Shown one piece after another: positions 58,585 through 64,000 of a stretch of 64,000 bases of DNA. The position numbers and the translations under genes are program-made. This stretch comes from Sphingobacterium sp. lm-10 (GTDB lineage Bacteria; Bacteroidota; Bacteroidia; Sphingobacteriales; Sphingobacteriaceae): positions 1,550,001 through 1,614,000 of the forward strand of contig NZ_JAMJWC010000001.1 of the NCBI RefSeq assembly GCF_023554555.1. Direction: 5' to 3'. Within the stretch, counting starts at the first letter, position 1. The number at the start of each line of letters is the position of its first letter. The notes beneath the pieces are model-generated. The model did not search any database and was not told the origin of the DNA. It saw only the letters and a program-made list of their open reading frames with translations.

Positions 58585-59016
58585 ATGGAAACGCGTATTA
58601 GTCGGCTGTTGACCCTCGTAGGGTTGTGGATGATCACCATATTATCGGTGTCGGGCCAGACTGCGCCAGATAGACTTCGCACGATAACTCCTGCACGTTT
58701 ACAATCCGAACTAATTTCAGCCTCGTCTACCAACGGCGCTGTAACACCCGCTTCACGCCATCATTTATTTTCCACTAGCTCTTCTTCACATCACGCGCTA
58801 GATCAAGCGCTTGAACAAATAGAAGAAATATCTGTCAAAAAAGACGAATCGGCACCGCAACCCGATCGCTTAGCACAGCAGGGCTTTCACCCAAGGTGGT
58901 ACTATAGCAACCCTACTGCAGCAATAACTTGTTTACCAAGTTATACGAAACACATTGCCAATCAATTGGCTGTTCGTACCGAACGGTACATCCTATTCCA
59001 AGACTTCCGAATTTAA
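58585..59016 (+). CDS. Small exported protein of unknown function ahead of the AcrAB-like operon
   Basis: The 143-residue protein has a signal peptide (about 1-24, cleavage near SVSGQ). A Ser/Thr-rich part with adjacent histidines follows (RHHLFSTSSSSHHALDQAL), then an acidic helix region and a C-terminal part with a single Cys and aromatic residues (RWYYSNPTAAITCLPSYTKH). No known family. It lies 173 bp before the adaptor gene and probably is first in its transcript, like the small protein at 48493-48870 in the other efflux operon. Low-complexity mature sequence makes it a weak call as a conserved gene, but the promoter and signal support expression. Confidence 0.55.
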   Translation: METRISRLLTLVGLWMITILSVSGQTAPDRLRTITPARLQSELISASSTNGAVTPASRHHLFSTSSSSHHALDQALEQIEEISVKKDESAPQPDRLAQQGFHPRWYYSNPTAAITCLPSYTKHIANQLAVRTERYILFQDFRI

Positions 59017-59189
59017 CATTCTTACCGGCTCCTTTCTGGAGATCTGCTGCCCTGCATGGATTGCAGTCAGCTATTTTGTGGTGTACGGCCTACGTACAGC
59101 TGCTGCTTTTGTGCGCTTTCGCAACACCACACCTCCCCCTAGTTAATCTTATTAAATCAATCCGTGATTAAAATCATCATATCTCTAAT

Positions 59190-60272
59190 ATGAAAATAAA
59201 CATCTTTCTGTATAGCATCTTATCGCTATGCATGGCGACATCTTGCCAGCAGCACCAAACCCATACCAAAGAAGAAGGCCACTATACAGCCACATCCCCG
59301 CTGGTACAAGACACGACTATTACCAAACAATACGTCAGTCAGATCCGATCCATACGCCATATAGAAATCCGCTCTCAAGAGCGTGGATACCTGGAAAAGA
59401 TTTTTGTGGACGAGGGCCAATACGTGCACAAAGGACAGCTACTGTTCCAAATCATGCCCAACGTATATAATGCAGAATTTCATAAAACCGAAGCAGAGTT
59501 GGAAACCACACGCATAGAAGTACTCAATGCACAAACCCTGTTCGACAAAAATGTCGTTTCTGCCAATGAACTGGCTTTAGCCAAGGCAAAATACAAGCGT
59601 GCCGAGGCAGAGATGGAACTCGCCAAAACGCACCTGCAATTTACGCGTATCACCGCTCCATACGACGGTTTTGTAGATCACTTGAACCTTCGCTTAGGAA
59701 GTCTGGTCGATGAGGGCGATCTACTGACCAGCCTATCAGACAACAGCCAAATGTGGGTGTATTTCAATGTACCGGAAGCCGAGTACCTGAATTATAAAAG
59801 CAACGCCAGCGAACACAACCTTGATCAGGTGCAGCTTTTTCTAGCCAATCAAAAAGTGTTTGAAAACTCTGGTAAAGTGGAAACAATTGAAGCTGACTTC
59901 AATAACGAAACGGGAAACATTGCCTTTAGAGCTACATTTCCCAATCCAAAAAACATCCTGAGAAACGGACAAACGGGCACTATCTTGATGGCAGTACCTA
60001 TACCACATGCCGTGATCATCCCGCAAAAGGCCAGCTTCGAGATCATGGACAAACGGTATGTATATGTGATCAATGCAGATAATCAGGTGAAGCTTACCCC
60101 TATCCAAATAAAAGCGGAAATGCCAGATTTATTTATCGTCGGATCCGGACTGACTGGAAAGGAAAAAATCCTGCTGGACGGTATCCGTAAAGTGCAGGAT
60201 GGGGATAAAGTGGTCGTCGACTATGAAGATCCTCGCGTCGCGTTCAGCAAACTAACGTTGGCCAGCGAGTAA
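59190..60272 (+). CDS. Efflux RND periplasmic adaptor (AcrA/MexA-like), lipoprotein
   Basis: The 360-residue protein has a lipoprotein signal with Cys19 (lipobox MATSC). The membrane-fusion layout follows: lipoyl half RSQERGYLEKIFVDEGQYV near 65-83, an alpha-hairpin (HKTEAELETTRIEVLNAQTL and KAKYKRAEAEMELAKTHL), the second lipoyl half FTRITAPYDGFVDHLNLRLG, a beta-barrel and a membrane-proximal domain. It links the AcrB-like pump (32 bp downstream) to the outer-membrane factor in drug or solvent efflux. Substrate is not known. Confidence 0.95.
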   Translation: MKINIFLYSILSLCMATSCQQHQTHTKEEGHYTATSPLVQDTTITKQYVSQIRSIRHIEIRSQERGYLEKIFVDEGQYVHKGQLLFQIMPNVYNAEFHKTEAELETTRIEVLNAQTLFDKNVVSANELALAKAKYKRAEAEMELAKTHLQFTRITAPYDGFVDHLNLRLGSLVDEGDLLTSLSDNSQMWVYFNVPEAEYLNYKSNASEHNLDQVQLFLANQKVFENSGKVETIEADFNNETGNIAFRATFPNPKNILRNGQTGTILMAVPIPHAVIIPQKASFEIMDKRYVYVINADNQVKLTPIQIKAEMPDLFIVGSGLTGKEKILLDGIRKVQDGDKVVVDYEDPRVAFSKLTLASE

Positions 60273-60304
60273 ATAATTAGGTGCATCTTAAAGTATTGTA
60301 AGAC

Positions 60305-63300
60305 ATGTTTGAAAAATTTATAAAACGGCCGGTGCTTGCCATCGTCCTCTCTATAGTGATTGTGTTCCTCGGTCTCTTGGCTATCGGCACACTTCCCATT
60401 TCCCAATTTCCTGATATTGCCCCGCCGGTGGTGGTGGTGAATATTGCCTATCCAGGTGCTAGTGCCAACGTATTGACCGAATCGGTATTGATCCCCATGG
60501 AAAAATCCATCAACGGCGCACCCGGCATGAAATACATGACCTCGGACGCCACCAGTGCCGGTGAAGCAACGATCATGGTATATTTCGATCTGGGAACGGA
60601 TCCTAGTCAGGCGATGGTCAATGTCAAAACGCGTATTGAGCAGGTCACAAACCGCCTCCCAGAGCTGGTACAGCGTGAAGGCTTAGTCGTGAGCTACACC
60701 TCGCCCAACATGCTGATGTATGTAAACGTATACAGTAAGGATCCGAATGCCGATCAGAAATTTTTGTACAATTTTGCGAACGTCAATGTAATCCCAGAAA
60801 TCGCCCGTCTGAATGGGGTGGGTAGTGCCAAAATTCTGGGAAGCCGTATTTACGCCATGCGCATATGGCTTAATCCAGACCGCATGCGTGCCTATAATAT
60901 CTCTACCGATGAAGTGATGGAAGCAATGAGCCAACAGAGCATCATCGGAACACCCGGTCGCCTCGGGCAAAGTACGGGCAAACGTTCCCAATCCTTGGAA
61001 TATGTGCTCACGTATAAAGGTCGGTACAATAAGACGGATCAATACGAAAACATCATTATCCGATCCAATCCGGAAGGCGAAAGCCTCAAGTTGAAAGATA
61101 TTGGAACAGTGGAATTAGGTAGTGAATTTTATGATATTTACTCCAACCTCGATGGGTTGCCTTCTGCATCCATTACCCTAAAGCAAAATTACGGCAGCAA
61201 TGCCAACGAGGTCATCAAGGAAGTAAAAAGTAAGCTGGAAGAGATCAAAGCGTCTTCCTTCCCCCCTGGGATGGATTACAAAATCACGTATGATGTATCC
61301 AATTTTTTGAATGCATCTATTGATAAAGTGGTGCACACGCTGGGCGAAGCTTTCGTCTTAGTAGCGCTCGTGGTGTACCTGTTCTTAGGCGATTGGCGCT
61401 CTACCTTAATCCCAATTATTGCTGTCCCTGTTTCCTTGATCGGTGCATTTATGTTTATGCAAGCATTTGGACTCACCATCAATCTCATTACGCTATTTGC
61501 ACTGGTGCTAGCGATCGGTGTGGTGGTGGATGATGCCATTGTGGTAGTGGAGGCCGTGCATGCGAAGATGCACGAAAAACACCTCCGTCCCTATCCAGCA
61601 GTAGTAGAAGTCATCAAGGAGATCAGTGGAGCAGTCATCGCAATTACCTTATTAATGACTGCTGTATTTGTGCCGGTCGCATTTATGACTGGGCCAGTCG
61701 GTGTATTCTTTCGTCAGTTTGCCATCACCATGGCCTGTTCGATCGTAATTTCGGGCTTCGTAGCGTTGACGCTCACCCCGGTGCTATGTGCTATGCTCTT
61801 AAAGCCACATCAAGGCAAGAAAGTCAAGCTCAATATCATCGAGAAATTTCTAGCGGTATTCAACAAGAAATTCGATCGGCTAAATGTACGCTATGCTCTA
61901 TTTTTAAAGCAGATTGTCAACCGTCGTGTCATCACCTTTTCCCTATTGGCCGCATTTGCTGTCGGTATTTTTGGTATCTCGAGAACGCTTCCTTCTGGTT
62001 TCATTCCCAATGAAGATCAAGGGATGATTTACGCGGTTGTACAAACTCCTCCGGGATCTACACTGGAACGAACGAATGACCTGGCTAGACAATTACAAAA
62101 GGCAGCCGAACATGTGGATGGTGTTGCATCCGTGACCGCATTAGCAGGATATGAAATTCTGACGGAAGGCCGTGGCTCTAATGCGGGCACCTGTCTGATT
62201 GAGCTCAAAGATTGGTCGGAACGCACACACAGCGTACCTGAGATCATCGAACAGCTGGAAGAGCACACCAAGAATATTGCAGGCGCTAATATTGAGTTTT
62301 TTGGCCCACCAGCGGTGCCGGGTTATGGTGCGGCAGGCGGCTTTTCTCTTCGCCTCTTAGATAAGACCAATTCGGACGATTACAAAGAGCTAGAGCAGGT
62401 AAATAATGATTTTATGGCCGCATTGGGCAAACGAAAAGAATTGACCGGCTTGTTTACCTTCTTTTCTGCCAACTACCCTCAATACGAATTGGAGATCGAC
62501 AATGAAGCCGCCATGCAAAAAGGGGTAAATATCGAAAACGCGATGAACAACCTATCGATTTTGATTGGTAGTACTTACGAACAAGGATTTATCCGCTTTG
62601 GTACGTTTTACAAAGTATATGTGCAAGCTTCACCGGAGTACCGTGCTTTACCTGATGATATCATGAAGCTGTATGTAAAGAATAACAGAGATGAAATGGT
62701 GCCCTACTCTTCGTTTATGACGATGCATAAAACGCAAGGGCTAAATGAGATTACGCGGTATAATATGTATCCTTCATCGGCTATTAAAGGCGAACCTGCA
62801 GCAGGATATAGTACTGGAGAAGCCATTCAGGCGATTAATGAAGTGGCAGCGCAAACCTTGCCACGAGGATATGATATTGGTTGGGAAGGATTAACGAAAG
62901 ATGAAGCCGCACGCGGCAATGAAGCCATCTATATTTTTGTCGTGGTACTTGGATTCGTGTATTTGGTACTGGCAGCCCAATACGAAAGTTTTATTATTCC
63001 TTTATCGGTGATCTTTTCTTTACCGGCCGGGATATTTGGTACTTTTTTATTACTGAAAGTGATGGGCTTAGCCAATGATATTTATGCGCAGGTGGGTTTA
63101 GTCATGCTCGTGGGGTTGCTAGGTAAGAATGCGGTATTGATTGTCGAGTTTGCGATGCAAAAGCATGCGGAAGGTCTGTCGATCTACCGTGCCGCTGTTA
63201 TGGGCGCACGCGTGCGTTTTCGTCCCATCTTGATGACTTCGTTTGCTTTTATCGCTGGCATGATTCCGATGGTGATGGCGCATGGGCCGGGTGCCATCGG

Positions 63301-63466
63301 AAACCGCACCATCGGTGCAGCCGCCGCAGGTGGAATGCTCCTAGGTACTGTATTCGGCGTAATCATTGTTCCAGGGCTCTATTTCGTCTTCGGAACGATT
63401 GCCAACAAACGGAAACTTATCAAAGACGAGGAAGAAATGCCTTTGCTCGAAAAAATTGAAAACTAA
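60305..63466 (+). CDS. RND multidrug efflux permease (AcrB/HAE1 family)
   Basis: The 1053-residue protein has the HAE1-RND layout: an N-terminal helix with FEKFIKRPVLAIVLSIVIVF, a porter domain with MKYMTSDATSAGEATIMVYF, and twelve hydrophobic segments. TM4 carries the proton-relay pair Asp409-Asp410 (LAIGVVVDDAIVVVEA) and TM10 the conserved Lys in VGLLGKNAVLIVEFA. Length matches AcrB (1049). It exports hydrophobic or amphiphilic compounds using the proton gradient. It is flanked by adaptor and outer-membrane factor genes; the stop overlaps the ATG of the next gene by 1 bp (TAATG). Confidence 0.96.
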   Translation: MFEKFIKRPVLAIVLSIVIVFLGLLAIGTLPISQFPDIAPPVVVVNIAYPGASANVLTESVLIPMEKSINGAPGMKYMTSDATSAGEATIMVYFDLGTDPSQAMVNVKTRIEQVTNRLPELVQREGLVVSYTSPNMLMYVNVYSKDPNADQKFLYNFANVNVIPEIARLNGVGSAKILGSRIYAMRIWLNPDRMRAYNISTDEVMEAMSQQSIIGTPGRLGQSTGKRSQSLEYVLTYKGRYNKTDQYENIIIRSNPEGESLKLKDIGTVELGSEFYDIYSNLDGLPSASITLKQNYGSNANEVIKEVKSKLEEIKASSFPPGMDYKITYDVSNFLNASIDKVVHTLGEAFVLVALVVYLFLGDWRSTLIPIIAVPVSLIGAFMFMQAFGLTINLITLFALVLAIGVVVDDAIVVVEAVHAKMHEKHLRPYPAVVEVIKEISGAVIAITLLMTAVFVPVAFMTGPVGVFFRQFAITMACSIVISGFVALTLTPVLCAMLLKPHQGKKVKLNIIEKFLAVFNKKFDRLNVRYALFLKQIVNRRVITFSLLAAFAVGIFGISRTLPSGFIPNEDQGMIYAVVQTPPGSTLERTNDLARQLQKAAEHVDGVASVTALAGYEILTEGRGSNAGTCLIELKDWSERTHSVPEIIEQLEEHTKNIAGANIEFFGPPAVPGYGAAGGFSLRLLDKTNSDDYKELEQVNNDFMAALGKRKELTGLFTFFSANYPQYELEIDNEAAMQKGVNIENAMNNLSILIGSTYEQGFIRFGTFYKVYVQASPEYRALPDDIMKLYVKNNRDEMVPYSSFMTMHKTQGLNEITRYNMYPSSAIKGEPAAGYSTGEAIQAINEVAAQTLPRGYDIGWEGLTKDEAARGNEAIYIFVVVLGFVYLVLAAQYESFIIPLSVIFSLPAGIFGTFLLLKVMGLANDIYAQVGLVMLVGLLGKNAVLIVEFAMQKHAEGLSIYRAAVMGARVRFRPILMTSFAFIAGMIPMVMAHGPGAIGNRTIGAAAAGGMLLGTVFGVIIVPGLYFVFGTIANKRKLIKDEEEMPLLEKIEN

Positions 63467-64000
63467 TGAAAAGAACAACCTTATTATATAGCGTCGTACT
63501 GGCAGCATCGGCTTTCGCAAGCAGCTGCAGCACGCCAAAGATTATCGAAAAACACGCGTCCACGGCAGATTTACCGATGGCCTATACGCGGGCCGACTCC
63601 ACGCAGAATATCGCAGATTTGCACTGGAATAAGTATTTCAACGATCCGCATCTCGTACAAATCATAGACACCGCGCTGCAACATAACCAAGAACTCAATA
63701 TTATGCTACAAGAAATTGCGATCTCTGGAAATGAGGTATTGGCACGCAAAGGAGAATACATGCCTTTTGTAGGGGTGCGAGGTGGAGCGGGCGTAGAAAA
63801 GCGTAGCGCCAACACGCCTTTAGGTGCATTGGAACGAGAAGTGGAAATCAGAAATGGAAAGGAAAATCCAGATCCTATGCCCGATTTTGGCGCGGCATTA
63901 TTTGCCAATTGGGAGATTGATGTATGGCACAAACTACATAATGCGAGCAAGGCAGCACAGTTGCGCTTCCTGTCTACAGTAGAAGGCAAGAATTTTATGA
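63466..64000 (+). CDS. RND outer-membrane lipoprotein (NodT/OprM-like TolC family), cut by window end
   Basis: The frame runs open from ATG 63466 to the window end, giving 178 codons. The N-terminus has a lipoprotein signal with Cys21 (lipobox FASSC). It is followed by the NodT-type opening LHWNKYFNDPHLVQIIDTAL near 53-72, NQELNIMLQEI, and a later ALFANWEIDVW block typical of OprM/NodT channels. It completes an AcrAB-TolC-like set with the two genes upstream. The ATG overlaps the pump stop by one base. The rest of the gene lies right of the window. Confidence 0.9.
   Translation, partial: MKRTTLLYSVVLAASAFASSCSTPKIIEKHASTADLPMAYTRADSTQNIADLHWNKYFNDPHLVQIIDTALQHNQELNIMLQEIAISGNEVLARKGEYMPFVGVRGGAGVEKRSANTPLGALEREVEIRNGKENPDPMPDFGAALFANWEIDVWHKLHNASKAAQLRFLSTVEGKNFM

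Overview
The window looks like a chromosome segment from a Bacteroidota bacterium, most likely a Sphingobacteriaceae member (Sphingobacterium/Pedobacter-like). The phylum call is firm and rests on TonB-receptor and DUF4249 pairs, a propeller-type sensor kinase, DUF1080/Gfo-Idh sugar genes, DUF4783 beside nadC, DUF4230, and promoters of the TAnnTTTG type. The family call is an inference. No rRNA, tRNA, CRISPR array, insertion sequence or phage gene was seen.

Layout. 1-95 is the tail of a DUF1080 gene ending at a strong terminator. 334-4021 holds a Crp/Fnr regulator, an exported protein, a CNNM/CorC-type membrane protein and a lipoprotein. 4091-6293 (minus) is a compact pyrF-tlpA-rlu run. 6411-11510 (plus) is a tight operon: panB, an unknown membrane protein, 5-oxoprolinase pxpB-pxpC-pxpA, and an NRAMP-fold transporter whose metal-binding motif is not canonical. 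A TetR gene follows on the other strand.

12264-20889 (minus) is a carbohydrate cluster without SusC/SusD: two GH43 lipoproteins, then, after a 376-bp region rich in repeats and palindromes, Gfo/Idh, double-DUF1080, Gfo/Idh and GH2. A propeller histidine kinase lacking receiver and AraC domains is divergent at 21088-24273. The Gfo/Idh plus DUF1080 set suggests glycoside breakdown through 3-keto sugars in the periplasm.

24336-31811 (minus) holds an ABC-2 permease fused to an M1-type peptidase with its ATPase, an M48 lipoprotein protease, plsY, nadC and a DUF4783 gene. 31968-36294 holds gpmI, a lipoprotein, apt, a helix-hairpin-helix protein and a polysaccharide deacetylase. 36289-44880 (minus) holds DUF4249/TonB receptor, an esterase, two unknown exported proteins and a GlcD-GlcF-like fusion. 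An Lrp/AsnC regulator and EamA exporter are divergent from the fusion, and three copies of one 11-bp near-palindrome lie between them.

46950-64000 holds two small exported proteins and then two RND efflux systems. The first is a heavy-metal type in which the inner-membrane pump and a TolC-like channel are one polypeptide, followed by its adaptor. The second is an AcrAB-TolC-like set cut by the window end. Each is preceded by a small exported protein whose start codon lies only 4-6 nt after a -7 promoter element. Between them, on the minus strand, sit topA, an unknown gene and cmk. The most distinctive items are the pump-channel fusion with an internal signal-peptide-like junction, the non-canonical NRAMP protein in the oxoprolinase operon, and the permease/M1 fusion lacking a GxMEN motif.
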